48,484 bases of DNA from assembly GCA_903850885.1 (NCBI GenBank), contig CAINMU010000046.1:1-48484 (forward strand). Direction: 5' to 3'. The position numbers and the translations under genes were made by a program. The DNA comes from an uncultured Opitutia bacterium (GTDB lineage Bacteria > Verrucomicrobiota > Verrucomicrobiia > Opitutales > UBA953). The notes beneath the pieces are model-generated. The model had not been told where the DNA came from. It saw only the letters and a list, made by a program, of their open reading frames with translations, and searched no databases. Shown in pieces: positions 32,134 to 43,549 of the stretch (position 1 is its first letter; each line of letters begins with the position of its first letter).

Positions 32134-33303
32134 ATGACCCCTTCTCATCTTTTTTCGCTGGCCTTGGTCGGGCTGCTCACGGTCACGTCATTTGCGCAGA
32201 CCAAGGAGGGCGGCAAGTCTCCCGGCACCAAAGGCGGCGGGAAGGGCGGACGAAGTCTACCGGTTTCGGTCGCGACCGCCCCCGTCGCCTTGGGCGATAT
32301 CGAGATCCGGATCATTGCTCTCGGTGCGGTGAAAGCATTGAATACCGTGACGGTCCGCCCGCGCGTGAGCGGACAGTTGATGAAACTTTATTTCACCGAA
32401 GGGCAGACCGTCAAAGCGGGCGACTCCCTCGCTGACATCGACCCTCGTCCGTTTGTGGTCGTACTGACTCAGGCCGAAGGCCAGCTGGCAAGGGATCGCG
32501 CGGCGCTTGCGAATGCCAAGCTCGATCTAAAGCGCTACGAAGATGCCGCGGAAGCCATCACGCGTCAGCAGCTCGATTCCGCCGGTGCTCAAGTGGCCCA
32601 ACTCGAGGGGACGGTGAAGGCCGACGAAGGTTCCGTCGCCAACGCCCGCCTTCAACTCGAATACGCTAAAGTCACCGCGCCCATCGCAGGGGTCGTTGGC
32701 CTGCGTCAGGTCGATGCCGGTAATATCATCTCGTCTACCGATGCCACCGGGTTGGTCGTCATCACGCAACTCCAGCCGCTTTCGGTTATTTTCGGCGTAC
32801 CCGAGGGCGATATCCCCGCCTTGCAATATGCCATCGGGCAGGGTGCCCAGCTCAAGGCCGAGGCCTTTGATCGCGACGGGCGCATCGTCTTGGCCGTCGG
32901 TGATCTTTCCGCGCTCGATAACCAGATCGACGCCTCGACGGGTACGCTGAAATTACGCGCGCTTTTTACCAATGCGGACCGGCGGCTTTTTCCTAATCAA
33001 TTCGTCAATATTCGTCTGACGGTGGAGAGTAAGAAAGGGGTTTTGCTCGCCCCGACCGCCGCGGTTCAGGTCAGTGATAAAGATCGCTTTGTCTTCGTGC
33101 TCAATCCCGATGACACCGTGACGCGCCGGACCGTCCGGACGGGCGTGGTCGATGGTCTGAATACCGAAATTCTCGAAGGCGTCGCCGCAGGTGAGATCCT
33201 GGCGACCGATGGTTTAGACAGGTTGCAAAGCGGTACTAAGGTCTTGGTGAGTGGCCGGCGTAAGGCGGCGGTCGTTCCCCCGGAAGTTCCCGCGAAGAAG
33301 TAG
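32134..33303 (+). CDS. mdtA: RND efflux periplasmic adaptor (MdtA-like)
   Basis: A 389-residue membrane fusion protein that links an inner-membrane RND pump to an outer-membrane channel. A signal peptide (about 1-22) is followed by a Gly/Lys-rich linker. The biotinyl-lipoyl halves are [23 protein letters not shown] (near 75-97) and [10 protein letters not shown]-type [18 protein letters not shown] (near 178-195), separated by an alpha-helical hairpin (about 110-170, with ITRQQLDSA). The beta-barrel and membrane-proximal domains follow. Order and style match MdtA. The ATG at 32134 opens the signal peptide. The two RND permeases follow directly, with 8 bp between this stop and the first permease start. 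No regulator gene is adjacent. Confidence 0.88.
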   Translation: MTPSHLFSLALVGLLTVTSFAQTKEGGKSPGTKGGGKGGRSLPVSVATAPVALGDIEIRIIALGAVKALNTVTVRPRVSGQLMKLYFTEGQTVKAGDSLADIDPRPFVVVLTQAEGQLARDRAALANAKLDLKRYEDAAEAITRQQLDSAGAQVAQLEGTVKADEGSVANARLQLEYAKVTAPIAGVVGLRQVDAGNIISSTDATGLVVITQLQPLSVIFGVPEGDIPALQYAIGQGAQLKAEAFDRDGRIVLAVGDLSALDNQIDASTGTLKLRALFTNADRRLFPNQFVNIRLTVESKKGVLLAPTAAVQVSDKDRFVFVLNPDDTVTRRTVRTGVVDGLNTEILEGVAAGEILATDGLDRLQSGTKVLVSGRRKAAVVPPEVPAKK

Positions 33304-33311
33304 TCCGGTTC

Positions 33312-36300
33312 ATGAATATTTCTCGACCGTTCATCGAAAGGCCCGTCGCCACCACGTTGTTGATGGTGGCCCTCATGATTTGCGGGGTGATCGGCTATCG
33401 GGCCCTCCCCATCTCGGCTTTGCCGGAAGTCGATTACCCGACTATTCAGGTCGCCACCTATTATCCTGGGGCAAGTCCCGAGGTAATGATTACCGCCGTG
33501 ACCGCTCCGCTGGAACGTAAATTAGGCCAGATGCCGGGGCTGACGCAAATGGCCTCCACGAGTTCGGCCGGGGCTTCGGCCATCACTCTGCAGTTCGATT
33601 TGGCGATCTCGCTCGATGTGGCAGAGCAACAGGTTCAGGCCGCCATCAACGAGGCTGGAGCCTACCTTCCGCCAGGATTGCCGTCGCCCCCCGTTTACAG
33701 TAAGGTGAATCCCGCTGACGCTCCGATCATGACCCTGGCGGTAACGTCAGAATCCCTGCCGCTGCCGAAGGTGGCCGATCTGGTGGATACGCGTCTGGCG
33801 CAGAAGTTATCCCAAATTTCGGGGGTGGGCCTAGTGAGTATCTCTGGGGGGCAACGACCGGCCGTGCGGATTCGCGTCAACCCTACGGCGCTCGCCTCTT
33901 TCGGTCTTAATCTCGAATCGGTCCGACTGGCCATCATCGGAGCCAATGCCAATACGGCCAAGGGTGGATTCGACGGGGTGACGCAGTCCTCGACCATCGA
34001 TGCGAACGATCAGCTGCGCTCACCTTCCGATTACAATCGCGTAATCTTGGCCTACCGCAATGGCTCGCCAGTGCGCTTGAGTGATATCGCGGAGACGACG
34101 GACGGCGCCGAAAATATCTACCTTTCCGCATGGGCAGGCCATAATCCGGGAGGGCAGACGCCTGGCGTCATCCTTAACATCCAAAGACAACCGGGCGCCA
34201 ACGTCATCGCCGTCGTCGATCGCATCAAGGCCATCCTGCCGACTCTACAGGCGACTTTGCCGGAGGCGGCCAAGGTAACCGTCCTGACGGATCGAACGGT
34301 GACCATCCGGGCTTCGGTCGATGACGTGCGCCTCGAATTACTGCTTTCGGTGATCTTGGTGATTTTGGTCATCTTCGTTTTTTTGCGGAGCGTACCCGCA
34401 ACAATCATTCCGGGTATCACGGTGCCTCTTTCCTTAGTGGGAACGTTTGCGGTGATCTACCTCTGCGATTTCTCCATCAATAACCTCACTTTGATGGCGT
34501 TGACGATCGCGACGGGCTTCGTCGTCGATGATGCGATCGTGATGATCGAAAATATTTCACGGTACATCGAGAAGGGGGAAACTCCGATGCAGGCCGCCCT
34601 CAAGGGGTCGGCCGACATCGGTTTCACCATCATCTCGCTGACATTCTCGTTGATTGCAGTCCTGATTCCGCTGCTCTTCATGGCCGATATCGTCGGACGG
34701 TTGTTCCGCGAATTTGCGATCACCTTGGCGGTTTCCATCCTGATTTCGGCGGTCATTTCCCTGACACTGACGCCGATGATGTGTAGTCGGATGCTGCGGC
34801 ACGCTCCCGAAGGGGACACTGGCCGCATCAGTCAGGCTTTGGGGAGATTTTTCGAGGAGGTCATCCGTCGCTACGGTCTGGCTCTGCGTTGGGTGCTTGA
34901 TCGTCAGCGCCTGACACTCTGGGTGGCCACAGGCACGCTTCTGCTGACTGGCCTGCTCTACGTCTTCATCCCGAAAGGATTTTTCCCGCTGCAGGATACG
35001 GGCGTCATTCAAGGCATCACTGAAGCCCGTCAGGATATCTCGTTCTCGGCGATGGCAATCAAACAGCAGGAAGTCGCCCGCGAGATCTTGGCGGATTCGG
35101 ACGTGGAAAGCCTAGCCTCGTTCATCGGCGTGGACGGGAATAGCGCCACGGTCAATTCCGGCCGTATCGTCATCAATCTCCGCCCGCAGGAAGAGCGTAA
35201 ATCTCGTGCTCCGGCGATTGCCGAGCGCCTGAAGACGCGCATGGCCAAGTTGGAAGGCGTCACGCTATATCTTCAGCCCGTCCAAGACATGACCGTCGAT
35301 ACCACGGTCAGCCGGACGCAATACCAGTTCCTGCTGCAGACCCCCAAGCTCAATGAGCTCTCGGTCTGGGTCCCGCAGCTGCTCGAAAAAATCAAAGCCA
35401 TCCCGAAGGTGAAGGATGTTGCCACGGATTTGCAGATCAACGGACGCCAAGTCTACGTCGACATCGACCGTTCGGCCGCTGGTCGGTATGGCATCAGTGT
35501 CGCGGATATCGACAATGTGCTCTACGATGCGCTCGGTCAGCGCATCATCTCGACAATCTTTACGCAGTCGAACCAGTATCGGGTTATTCTCGAGGTGAAG
35601 CCCGAGTTCCGTGAGGGCCCCGAGGCGTTGGGACGTCTCTTTGTTTCGGCGCCAGGCGGTGCCCAGGTGCCCCTGTCTAATCTTGCAAAGTTCCGCGAAC
35701 AACCGGCACAGCTTGCGATCACGCGAGTCGGTCAATTTCCCTGCGCCCGGATTTCGTTCAACTTGGCGGAGGGTGCGGCGCTGGGGGATGCCGTGAAGGC
35801 GATCAAACAGGCGGAAAAAGATTTGGGCATGCCTGTTTCAATCGACACGACTTTCCAAGGAGCGGCGGCGGCCTTTGAGATCGCGCTGAAGAATGAGCTT
35901 TGGCTCATCTTGGCCGCCATCGTCGTGATGTATATCGTCCTCGGCGTGCTTTACGAAAGTTACATCCATCCGGTGACTATTCTTTCCACGCTGCCATCGG
36001 CCGGGGTCGGGGCATTGCTTGCCTTGATGCTGGCGCGGACGGATTTGGACGTGATCGGCATCATCGGCATCATCTTGCTCATCGGTATCGTGAAAAAGAA
36101 TGCCATCATGATGGTCGACTTCGCGTTGGATGCGGAACGGACGCAAGGGCTGACGCCGGAAGATGCAATCTATCAGGCGTGTCTGTTACGGTTCCGCCCG
36201 ATTCTCATGACGACCATGGCCGCGCTGCTCGGTGCTTTGCCCTTGATGCTCGGGTCGGGGATGGGTTCGGAAATGCGTCAACCTCTCGGCATCACGATGG

Positions 36301-36407
36301 TGGGCGGTCTCATTGTCAGTCAGGTGCTCACTTTATTCACCACTCCGGTCATCTATCTCTGGTTTGATCGCTTGCAACGCCGTCGCGCGGCCGTCTCGTC
36401 GTCGTGA
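33312..36407 (+). CDS. mdtB: RND efflux permease, MdtB-like
   Basis: A 1031-residue inner-membrane proton-driven exporter of the HAE1 type. It closely resembles Mdt[39 protein letters not shown] at the N-terminus (first 38 residues of it split here: ERPVATTLL, then [14 protein letters not shown]), [39 protein letters not shown], and the transmembrane proton-relay pair Asp-Asp in [12 protein letters not shown]. Twelve membrane spans and two periplasmic loops are expected. In E. coli MdtB works with MdtC as a B2C heterotrimer exporting bile salts, novobiocin and similar compounds; the same assembly is inferred here. The stop overlaps the next permease's GTG start as GTGA, which should keep their production matched. 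Confidence 0.94.
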   Translation: MNISRPFIERPVATTLLMVALMICGVIGYRALPISALPEVDYPTIQVATYYPGASPEVMITAVTAPLERKLGQMPGLTQMASTSSAGASAITLQFDLAISLDVAEQQVQAAINEAGAYLPPGLPSPPVYSKVNPADAPIMTLAVTSESLPLPKVADLVDTRLAQKLSQISGVGLVSISGGQRPAVRIRVNPTALASFGLNLESVRLAIIGANANTAKGGFDGVTQSSTIDANDQLRSPSDYNRVILAYRNGSPVRLSDIAETTDGAENIYLSAWAGHNPGGQTPGVILNIQRQPGANVIAVVDRIKAILPTLQATLPEAAKVTVLTDRTVTIRASVDDVRLELLLSVILVILVIFVFLRSVPATIIPGITVPLSLVGTFAVIYLCDFSINNLTLMALTIATGFVVDDAIVMIENISRYIEKGETPMQAALKGSADIGFTIISLTFSLIAVLIPLLFMADIVGRLFREFAITLAVSILISAVISLTLTPMMCSRMLRHAPEGDTGRISQALGRFFEEVIRRYGLALRWVLDRQRLTLWVATGTLLLTGLLYVFIPKGFFPLQDTGVIQGITEARQDISFSAMAIKQQEVAREILADSDVESLASFIGVDGNSATVNSGRIVINLRPQEERKSRAPAIAERLKTRMAKLEGVTLYLQPVQDMTVDTTVSRTQYQFLLQTPKLNELSVWVPQLLEKIKAIPKVKDVATDLQINGRQVYVDIDRSAAGRYGISVADIDNVLYDALGQRIISTIFTQSNQYRVILEVKPEFREGPEALGRLFVSAPGGAQVPLSNLAKFREQPAQLAITRVGQFPCARISFNLAEGAALGDAVKAIKQAEKDLGMPVSIDTTFQGAAAAFEIALKNELWLILAAIVVMYIVLGVLYESYIHPVTILSTLPSAGVGALLALMLARTDLDVIGIIGIILLIGIVKKNAIMMVDFALDAERTQGLTPEDAIYQACLLRFRPILMTTMAALLGALPLMLGSGMGSEMRQPLGITMVGGLIVSQVLTLFTTPVIYLWFDRLQRRRAAVSSS

Positions 36408-39400
36408 ATCTGTCTGCGTTCTTTATTCGCCGTCCCGTTGCGACCACTTTGCTGACGATCGGGATCGCCCTCACGGGGGCCGTGGCGTTTAGGGCTTTGC
36501 CAGTCTCGCCCTTGCCGCAGGTGGATTTCCCGACCATCGAAGTACGTGCTTCGGTGTCTGGCGCGAGCCCCGAAACGATGGCGGCCACGGTAGCGATGCC
36601 CCTCGAACGTTCGCTCGGGCGAATCGCCGGCGTGACGGAAATCACTTCTTCGAGTACGCGCGGTAATACGAACATCACGCTCCAATTCGACCTTTCCCGT
36701 GATATCAATGGCGCGGCTCGCGAAGTCCAATCCGCCATCAGTGCGGCGCGCAGCCTGCTCCCGTCGTCGATGACGACTAATCCGAGCTACCGGAAGTCCA
36801 ACGCGGCCGATATGCCAATCATGTTGCTGGCGGTCACTTCCGATACCTTCACCCGGGGTGAGATGTATGATATCGCCACGACAATCTTGGCGCCGCGGAT
36901 TGCCCAGATTCCAGGGGTTGGGGATGTCAGCGTGGGCGGCTCAGCTTTGCCCGCTATCCGGGTGAACGTGAACCCCGCCCAGCTCGCCTCTTACGGGGTT
37001 TCGCTGGAGGATGTTCGGAAGACTTTGGTCACCACCAACGTCAACTTGCCGAAAGGTTTTGTCGAATCGGCTGATCATCGATGGCAGGTCATGGCCAATG
37101 ACCAGGCCTTGAAACCAGAAGATTACTTGCCGCTGATTGTCAGTTATCGTGGCACGAACCCCGTTCGCCTTTCCGACCTCGCGACGGTTTCGAGTTCGGT
37201 GGAAGATGTGCGCAACGCCGGCATTATGAACGGCCGCACGGCCATCGTCATGATTATTACCCGTCAGCCCGGGGCCAACATCATCGACACGGTCGACCGG
37301 ATCAAGGCGAAGGTGCCAGATCTCCAAGCGCAAATCCCGCCCGGCATGGAAATGTCCGCGGCGATGGATCGCTCGATCACCATCCGGAGTTCGCTCCATG
37401 AGGTGGAACGCTCGCTACTCCTATCCGTCTTCCTGGTGACGTTGGTGGTCTTTCTTTTTCTCGGCGACGCCCGGATGACTTTAATCCCAGCCATCGTCGT
37501 GCCTGTCTCCATCCTCGGAACGTTCGCCGTGATGGCGGTGGCGGGCTTCTCGATTAATAATATCACCTTAATGGCACTCACGGTCGCCACGGGCTTCGTG
37601 GTGGATGATGCCATCGTGGTGCTGGAGAATATCTCGCGGCATATCGAAAGGGGTGTCCCGCGCCTTGAGGCCGCGTTATTGGGGGCCAAGGAGGTAGGCT
37701 TTACGGTGCTCTCGATTAGCGTCTCTCTGATCGCCGTTTTTATCCCCATCCTGATGATGGGCGGCCTGATCGGCCGGCTTTTCCGCGAATTCGCCATCAC
37801 GCTTTCGGTGGCAATCCTGGTTTCCTTAGTGATCTCGCTGAGTACCACCCCGATGATGTGTTCGCTCCTGCTTAAGGCGAAGGCGGCCGGCGAGGCCAAG
37901 CTCAGCGTCATCGACCGTTTTTTTGCCCGACTGCTCGCGGGGTATCGCCGTACTTTGCGCTGGGTTTTGGACCATAGTTTCGTGGTGCTGGTAGCGCTGG
38001 TGGCGACGGTGGCGTTGAACGTCCTGCTTTACTCGGTCATTCCCAAGGGTTTCTTTCCGCAACAGGATACGGGTTTCCTGTTAGGTAATATTGACGGAGA
38101 CCAAAGTATCTCGTTCCGCGAGATGGAGTCCAAGATGGTGGCGATCTCCGATATCGTGCAACGCGATCCCGCCGTCAGCGTCATCAGTGTCTCGATTGGA
38201 GGCAGTCGCGGGGGTCCGGTAAATTCGGCACGGATGTATGTCGTATTGAAGCCGATGAGTGAACGGACCGAATCTGCCGACGTGATCATCGCCCGCCTGA
38301 GGCAAGATACGGCGAAAATCACGGGGGCTCGGCTGGTGCTGATGTCGGCCCAAGATATCCGGATCGGCGGACGTTCCAGTGCGGCGCTTTATCAGTATAC
38401 GATTCAGGCGGAGGAACTTTCCAAATTAAACGAGTGGGTACCTAAAATCCAGACGGCGATGACCGCCTTGCCCGAATTGACCGACGTCAATACCGACTCC
38501 CAAAACCGTGGGCTGCAGACCTACGTCACGTACGATCGGGATAAGATGGCCGCCTACGGTATTTCGGTCGAAGTTGCCAATCGGACTTTGTATGACGCTT
38601 TTGGCCAACAGCCCGTCGCCACGTTGTATAAATCGCTCAACCAGTACCGTCTCGTGATGGAGGTGAATGCGGAGCGTACCCTGAATCCGGAGTCGCTCCG
38701 CGATATCTACGTCGTGACCGCGACCGGGAAGCGCGTGCCCTTGATGGCCTTCGCCAAGTTCGAGCCCGCCAATGCGCCGCTGAACGTCAATCACCAGTCG
38801 CAATTCGTCGCCACTACGATCTCGTTCAATCTTGCTCCCGGCATTACCCTCAATGATGCGGATGCGGCGATTCGGGTGGCGATGGGCGAGTTGGGGGTGC
38901 CGAGTTCGGTGCAAGGCGGTTTCCAGGGAACGGCGAAGATGTTCCAAGAATCGCTGGGCAATCAGCCGCTGCTCATCTTGGGCGCCATCCTCGCGATGTA
39001 TGTCATCTTGGGCATCCTGTACGAAAGTTACATCCACCCGATTACGATTCTTTCGACTTTACCTTCGGCTGGCATCGGCGCGCTCTTAGCTTTGATGGCC
39101 TTCGGGATGGAATTCAGCATCATCGCTTTGATCGGCGTGCTGTTGCTCATCGGTATCGTGAAGAAGAACGCGATCATGATGATTGATTTTGCTCTCGATG
39201 CCGAGCGGAACGAAAAGATTCCCGCTCGCGAAGCGATTTTTACCGCCTGCATGCTACGTTTCCGGCCGATCATGATGACGACGATGGCCGCCATGTTCGG
39301 CGCTTTGCCCTTGGCAATCGGCTTTGGCGAAGGCGCCGAACTCCGCCGACCTTTGGGTATCGCCATCGTCGGCGGTTTGCTGGTGAGCCAGTTGCTGACC

Positions 39401-39508
39401 CTCTATACCACACCGGTCATCTACCTCTATTTCGACCGTCTTCGCGGATGGCTGCATTCGCGCCGGGCGTTACGCGCCGTTGCGCCATTGCCAGCCCCGC
39501 AGAATTAA
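36404..39508 (+). CDS. mdtC: RND efflux permease, MdtC-like
   Basis: A 1034-residue partner permease. MdtC-type marks are [94 protein letters not shown] and the proton-relay pair in [19 protein letters not shown] at 36404 is the start, overlapping the mdtB-like stop (GTGA). The protein would form heterotrimers with the MdtB-like subunit and dock on the MdtA-like adaptor. The next gene, 21 bp downstream, supplies a dedicated outer-membrane factor, unlike E. coli mdtABC which uses TolC from elsewhere. Substrates are not predictable from sequence. Confidence 0.94.
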   Translation: MNLSAFFIRRPVATTLLTIGIALTGAVAFRALPVSPLPQVDFPTIEVRASVSGASPETMAATVAMPLERSLGRIAGVTEITSSSTRGNTNITLQFDLSRDINGAAREVQSAISAARSLLPSSMTTNPSYRKSNAADMPIMLLAVTSDTFTRGEMYDIATTILAPRIAQIPGVGDVSVGGSALPAIRVNVNPAQLASYGVSLEDVRKTLVTTNVNLPKGFVESADHRWQVMANDQALKPEDYLPLIVSYRGTNPVRLSDLATVSSSVEDVRNAGIMNGRTAIVMIITRQPGANIIDTVDRIKAKVPDLQAQIPPGMEMSAAMDRSITIRSSLHEVERSLLLSVFLVTLVVFLFLGDARMTLIPAIVVPVSILGTFAVMAVAGFSINNITLMALTVATGFVVDDAIVVLENISRHIERGVPRLEAALLGAKEVGFTVLSISVSLIAVFIPILMMGGLIGRLFREFAITLSVAILVSLVISLSTTPMMCSLLLKAKAAGEAKLSVIDRFFARLLAGYRRTLRWVLDHSFVVLVALVATVALNVLLYSVIPKGFFPQQDTGFLLGNIDGDQSISFREMESKMVAISDIVQRDPAVSVISVSIGGSRGGPVNSARMYVVLKPMSERTESADVIIARLRQDTAKITGARLVLMSAQDIRIGGRSSAALYQYTIQAEELSKLNEWVPKIQTAMTALPELTDVNTDSQNRGLQTYVTYDRDKMAAYGISVEVANRTLYDAFGQQPVATLYKSLNQYRLVMEVNAERTLNPESLRDIYVVTATGKRVPLMAFAKFEPANAPLNVNHQSQFVATTISFNLAPGITLNDADAAIRVAMGELGVPSSVQGGFQGTAKMFQESLGNQPLLILGAILAMYVILGILYESYIHPITILSTLPSAGIGALLALMAFGMEFSIIALIGVLLLIGIVKKNAIMMIDFALDAERNEKIPAREAIFTACMLRFRPIMMTTMAAMFGALPLAIGFGEGAELRRPLGIAIVGGLLVSQLLTLYTTPVIYLYFDRLRGWLHSRRALRAVAPLPAPQN

Positions 39509-39529
39509 CTCCTTCTCATAATTTCTGCC

Positions 39530-40972
39530 ATGCAATCTTCGCCCCCCGTTCACCCCGTTCGTCTCCTTGGCATCGCTGGGGCGCTCTTGCTTTCCGCCTG
39601 CGCCGTCGGGCCGGATTATGTCCGACCAGAAGTCCCCGTTTCCGCGGCTTTCCGCGAACTGACCGGACCTTATCAAGGCGCACCCGCGCTGGGCGCCAAT
39701 TGGTGGTCGGTTTTCCATGATGCTGACCTCGATGCCTTGGAAGCATCGGCACTCAAAGCGAACGAAAATATCCGCGCCGCTTTTGCGCGGATAGGTCAAG
39801 CCAAGGCTTTGAGCGATGTCGCACAGGCCGGATTTTGGCCCGCCTTAAGCCTGAATCCATCCCTGCAACGTAACCGCACGTCCGACACGGCCGGCTCGCC
39901 CTCGCGGACGCAGACCTCTTATGCCGTTCCGCTCGATTTAAGTTATGAACTCGATGTCTGGGGCCGAGTGAGGCGCCTCAGCGAATCCGCTGACGCTAAC
40001 ACCAAGCTTTCGGCCACCGAGTTCGCGGTCGTCTTGCAGTCGGTCCAGGCGAGCGTGGCTTCGAATTATTTTACGCTGCGCGGGCTCGATACGCAGTCCG
40101 CGATGCTGATCAAGAGCCTCGAACTTTATCAGCATCAGGTTTCGCTGGTCGGCAAGCAGGTGAAGGCGGGCTTAGTGCCCAAGACCGACCTCCTGCAGGC
40201 GACCACCCAAGTCGAAGCGACCACGGGACAGTTGAATGAAGTCCGGCGTCAGCGTAGCAATGTTGAGCATGCTTTGGCGGTGCTCACGGGGGTGCCGCCT
40301 TCGGAGCTCTCGGTCGCCGTGAAGCCATTGACGACCGAAGTGCCGGTGATCCCTGCCGGATTGCCTTCGGAGTTGCTCGGTCGTCGGCCTGACGTGGCTG
40401 CGGCCGAATATCAGCTGATGGCGGCGAACGCCGATATCGGCGAAGCGAAGGCTAATTATTATCCCCGGCTGACGCTCACCGGTTCGGCGGGCTTTTCGAC
40501 CATTGATAGCTCCAAGGTCGTAAGTTGGGAAAGTCGGGTTTGGTCGATGGGGCCCAGCCTGCATCTGCCGATTTTCCAAGGTGGTCGGCTGGATGCTTCT
40601 CTCGAAGGCGCGAAGCAGCGCTCTGTTGAGGCGACCGCAAACTATCGGGCTGCCGTTCTCACTGCTTTCCGGGAGACGGAAGATGTCCTGAATGATTTGA
40701 GCAATCGGGTCAGTGCTGCCGAATCGCAGGCTCGGATGGTAGCCTCCGCCCGCGAGACGGCTCGGCTGGTGGAAATGCAATATCGTAGCGGCCTTACCCC
40801 TTATTATCAGCTGATGGACGCGCAACGTACGCTTTTGGCCAGCGAGCTTGCTGCCGCTCAGATTCAGAACCTCCGGCTTAATTCGACGGTACAACTCATT
40901 AAGGCACTCGGTGGCGGCTGGAAGCCTGCGATCGTCCCGGAATTACCTGCGAAGTCGGTGCGGGTTAAATAG
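39530..40972 (+). CDS. Outer-membrane efflux lipoprotein (NodT/OprM type)
   Basis: A 480-residue outer-membrane factor. A lipoprotein signal (LSAC at 21-24, Cys24 acylated) is followed by VGPDYVRPEVP, the classic NodT/OprM opening, then two TolC-type repeats of helical hairpins and beta strands (about 60-250 and 255-470) with NWWSVFHDADLDALEASAL, YELDVWGRVRRL, GRRPDVAAAEYQLMAANADIGEAKANYYPRLTL and GPSLHLPIFQGGRLDASLE. It provides the trimeric exit channel for the pump encoded just upstream. It is the last gene of that transcription unit: a 133-bp spacer with its own promoter-like motif precedes the next pump. Confidence 0.93.
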   Translation: MQSSPPVHPVRLLGIAGALLLSACAVGPDYVRPEVPVSAAFRELTGPYQGAPALGANWWSVFHDADLDALEASALKANENIRAAFARIGQAKALSDVAQAGFWPALSLNPSLQRNRTSDTAGSPSRTQTSYAVPLDLSYELDVWGRVRRLSESADANTKLSATEFAVVLQSVQASVASNYFTLRGLDTQSAMLIKSLELYQHQVSLVGKQVKAGLVPKTDLLQATTQVEATTGQLNEVRRQRSNVEHALAVLTGVPPSELSVAVKPLTTEVPVIPAGLPSELLGRRPDVAAAEYQLMAANADIGEAKANYYPRLTLTGSAGFSTIDSSKVVSWESRVWSMGPSLHLPIFQGGRLDASLEGAKQRSVEATANYRAAVLTAFRETEDVLNDLSNRVSAAESQARMVASARETARLVEMQYRSGLTPYYQLMDAQRTLLASELAAAQIQNLRLNSTVQLIKALGGGWKPAIVPELPAKSVRVK

Positions 40973-41033
40973 ATTTTAAGCCTGCGTTTCATGGGTTGCT
41001 GCTAAATTACGGTTTAAACTCGGGCACACGGCG

Positions 41034-41062
41034 TTGACTCTCTTCGTGGGTGCTTTTTAAAA
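41034..41062 (+). promoter_or_regulatory. Promoter-like motif for the second RND pump
   Basis: TTGACT (41034-41039), a 17-nt spacer and TTAAAA (41057-41062) form a sigma-70-type pair, 43 bp before the ATG at 41106. Judged by motif only. Confidence 0.45.
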
Positions 41063-41105
41063 GAGCCTGTCGGCGACATTCCCCCTTCGTCGCTACTTCC
41101 CCTTT

Positions 41106-42488
41106 ATGTATTCCCGGTTCTCTCCCTTTCTGGCCCTTCTGGCTTCGCTGTTTTTAGGGGGCTTGACTGGCTGTGTTGATTTCACCGCGCGCCCACTTTC
41201 AGCCGAAACCGGACTCAAAGATTTTTCCCAACGAAAATTGAACAGCCCGAAACTGTTGGAATTCCTTCAACAGCAGGGTGTCAAGTCGCCCGCCACGGAT
41301 GGTGTTTGGGATTTTCCGACTCTCGCATTGGTCGCTTATTACTACCACCCCGACCTAGATCTGGCGCGAGCCCAATTTGCGGCGGCTCAAGGCGTAGGCG
41401 TTTCGAGCGGAGAGCGACCTAATCCAACTTTGGCGCTGGCGCCTGGATATAATTCGACGGTCGGCCCCCCTTGGATTTATGGCGTGACGCTTGACCTGAC
41501 GTGGGAGACCGCAGGGAAGCGCGGCTATCGTCAGGCACAGGCCGCTCATCTCACCGAAGCCGCGCAACTGAATCTCGCGGCCACGGCCTGGCAGGTCCGG
41601 GGCCGGGTGCGCAAAGCTTTGCTTGCGCTCCATGCTTCCGGCGAATCGATCACCTTGCTTAAAAAGCTATCAACAACCCAGGGCGAAGCATTCCGACTCT
41701 TGGAACTCCAGCATAAGGCCGGGGCGATTTCGGCTTATGAGGTCACCCAGGCCAGGGCCAGCCTCAATCAGTCGCGCTTCGCGCTGCAGGACGCCGAGAA
41801 TCTAAATGTGACCGCCCGGATGCAATTAGCGGAAGCAATCGGCGTTACGCCGGCTGCTTTGATCGGAGTCAAATTCAACCTTACCGAGTTTAAAAAAATA
41901 CCGACCGCCGTGCCGACGGTTGCGGCACAGCGTCAAGCACTCCTCCATCGCGCGGACATCCTTGGCGGCTTGGCAGAATATGCCGCCGCCCAATCCGCGC
42001 TCCAACTTGCCATCGCCAAGCAATACCCCGACGTACACTTCAGCCCCGGATGGCAGATGGATCAGACCGATAATAAATGGTCATTAGGTCTGGGTTTCGA
42101 CCTACCGCTATTTCACAGCAATCAAGGTGGCATCGCAGAAGCCGAGGCGAATCGGTCGGCAGCAGCAGCCAAATTCAATGCCTTGCAGGCCCGTGTGATT
42201 TCCGATGTTGCTCAGGCGATTGCCAATTATCGGGGCGCCTTGCGGAAGACTGCCGCCGCTCAGGCCCTCAACCATGATATCGCGACGCAATTCAGTACGG
42301 CGGAAACCATGCTCGCCGCCGGCGAAATTTCCCGCGTGGAGTTGGCGCTACGTCAGCAGGAGCTGACGACCGTCGCCTTGGCGCAGGCCGAGGCCCTGAA
42401 TCAGGCGCAGCAGGCACTTGGCGCACTTGATGAGATGCTTCAGGCACCAGGTGGCATCGAAGCCGCGCTGACTGCGACCAACCGTTGA
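41106..42488 (+). CDS. TolC-family outer-membrane protein (CzcC-like) of the second pump
   Basis: A 460-residue outer-membrane efflux protein with a lipoprotein-type signal (LTGC at 20-23). The helical repeats show ALVAYYYHPDLDLARAQFAAAQ, TLDLTWETAGKRGYRQAQA, LLELQHKAGAISAYEVTQARASLNQSRFAL and QYPDVHFSPGWQMDQTDNKWSLGLGFDLPLFHSNQGGIAEAEANR; the last stretch is typical of CzcC/CusC-like channels of metal-type RND systems. It starts the second tripartite unit, here in the order outer-membrane factor, adaptor, permease, the opposite of the unit just upstream. The two outer-membrane proteins are clearly different families, which argues against a simple duplication. Confidence 0.86.
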   Translation: MYSRFSPFLALLASLFLGGLTGCVDFTARPLSAETGLKDFSQRKLNSPKLLEFLQQQGVKSPATDGVWDFPTLALVAYYYHPDLDLARAQFAAAQGVGVSSGERPNPTLALAPGYNSTVGPPWIYGVTLDLTWETAGKRGYRQAQAAHLTEAAQLNLAATAWQVRGRVRKALLALHASGESITLLKKLSTTQGEAFRLLELQHKAGAISAYEVTQARASLNQSRFALQDAENLNVTARMQLAEAIGVTPAALIGVKFNLTEFKKIPTAVPTVAAQRQALLHRADILGGLAEYAAAQSALQLAIAKQYPDVHFSPGWQMDQTDNKWSLGLGFDLPLFHSNQGGIAEAEANRSAAAAKFNALQARVISDVAQAIANYRGALRKTAAAQALNHDIATQFSTAETMLAAGEISRVELALRQQELTTVALAQAEALNQAQQALGALDEMLQAPGGIEAALTATNR

Positions 42489-42506
42489 TCTTCACCCGAC
42501 TTAACT

Positions 42507-43544
42507 ATGAAATCTTCACCCAAATTCACCCTGGCTTTCCGGCTCCTGCCGGTGCTTTGCCTGATGCTTGCCTGCAAGCCCGCCGAGCATGAGGAAGAGG
42601 CTAAGCCTGTCACCGAGGTCCCCGTGCAAGCGGGCAAGGTCGTAAAGGCCACGCTGCGCTCATATGTCGATGCTTATGGTTATGTTGAGCCCGCGGTCGC
42701 CGGGGGCGCTAAGGCCGCTGGCGCGGCTCGGTTAGCTGCTCCGGCGGCTGGTATCGTTCTCGCGGTGCCCGTGCGCGAAGGCGACAAGGTCGAAGTCGGA
42801 ACGGTGGTCGTTCGCTTGGATGACCGGCAAGCTCAGGCGAGTGTCCGCCTGGCTGAACAGCAACTTGAGCGTCAGAAGAAACTTTTCGCCGCCGAGGGCA
42901 CTTCCATTAAGGCCTTGCAGGAAGCTGGCCAGCAACTCGCCGTCGCCCAGGCGCAATTGGCCGCGGTCCAGTTGACGTCTCCGCTCGCCGGCCTGGTGGC
43001 ACGCATCAACGTCCATCCTGGTCAGGCGGTTGACTTGACGACCGTCGTAGCCGAAATCGTCGATCCGACCCGCTTGGTTGTCACTCTGTCAGTGCCCGCC
43101 GAAGAAGCCGCCCATCTTCAGGTCGGCCAGATGGCATTTCTTTTTGTCCACGATGAAGCCAAGGCGGATGCCCAGGGCGCGGTCACTTTTGTCAGTCCTC
43201 AGGTCGATCCTACCAGCGGCACAGTGCTGGTTCGGCTTTCGGTGCCAGGCAGCTCGGGTTTACGCCAAGGTGAATTTACGCATGCCAAGGTGGTGCAGGC
43301 GTCGCATGCTGACGTGCTCGCGGTACCTCTCGCGGCGGTTTATACCGACGGGGAAGGGGTGAGTACGCTTTCGGTCATCGAGGCAAATGTCGCCAAACAA
43401 ATGGTCGTCAAGGTTGGCTTGCGTGAAGGCGACTTGATTGAAGTATCCGCCGCCGGCCTGGCCGAAGGTGCGACAGTGGTGACGGTAGGCTCTTATGGCT
43501 TACCCAAAGAGACCAAGGTGCTGGTGCTTAATCCGGTTAAATAA
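42507..43544 (+). CDS. RND periplasmic adaptor of the second pump
   Basis: A 345-residue membrane fusion protein. The signal peptide ends in LMLAC (Cys23), a weak lipobox, followed by an acidic cluster EHEEEAK that may be a flexible or cation-binding segment. Lipoyl-domain halves are AARLAAPAAGIVLAVPVREGDKVEVG and SPLAGLVARINVHPGQAVDL, with a short helical hairpin between them (about 100-150, LEQQLERQKKLFA-like), then a beta-barrel (FVSPQVDPTSGTVLVRLSVPG) and the membrane-proximal domain. The shorter hairpin fits CusB/CzcB-type adaptors better than MdtA. It lies 18 bp after the outer-membrane gene and 5 bp before the permease. Substrate is not known; metal export is possible but not shown. 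Confidence 0.86.
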   Translation: MKSSPKFTLAFRLLPVLCLMLACKPAEHEEEAKPVTEVPVQAGKVVKATLRSYVDAYGYVEPAVAGGAKAAGAARLAAPAAGIVLAVPVREGDKVEVGTVVVRLDDRQAQASVRLAEQQLERQKKLFAAEGTSIKALQEAGQQLAVAQAQLAAVQLTSPLAGLVARINVHPGQAVDLTTVVAEIVDPTRLVVTLSVPAEEAAHLQVGQMAFLFVHDEAKADAQGAVTFVSPQVDPTSGTVLVRLSVPGSSGLRQGEFTHAKVVQASHADVLAVPLAAVYTDGEGVSTLSVIEANVAKQMVVKVGLREGDLIEVSAAGLAEGATVVTVGSYGLPKETKVLVLNPVK

Positions 43545-43549
43545 AAACG

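Noticed and set aside
33312-39508. The two MdtB/MdtC-like genes as one frameshifted gene or a recent duplication
   Set aside because: Each is full length with its own start (GTGA overlap), and their motifs fit the distinct MdtB and MdtC types.
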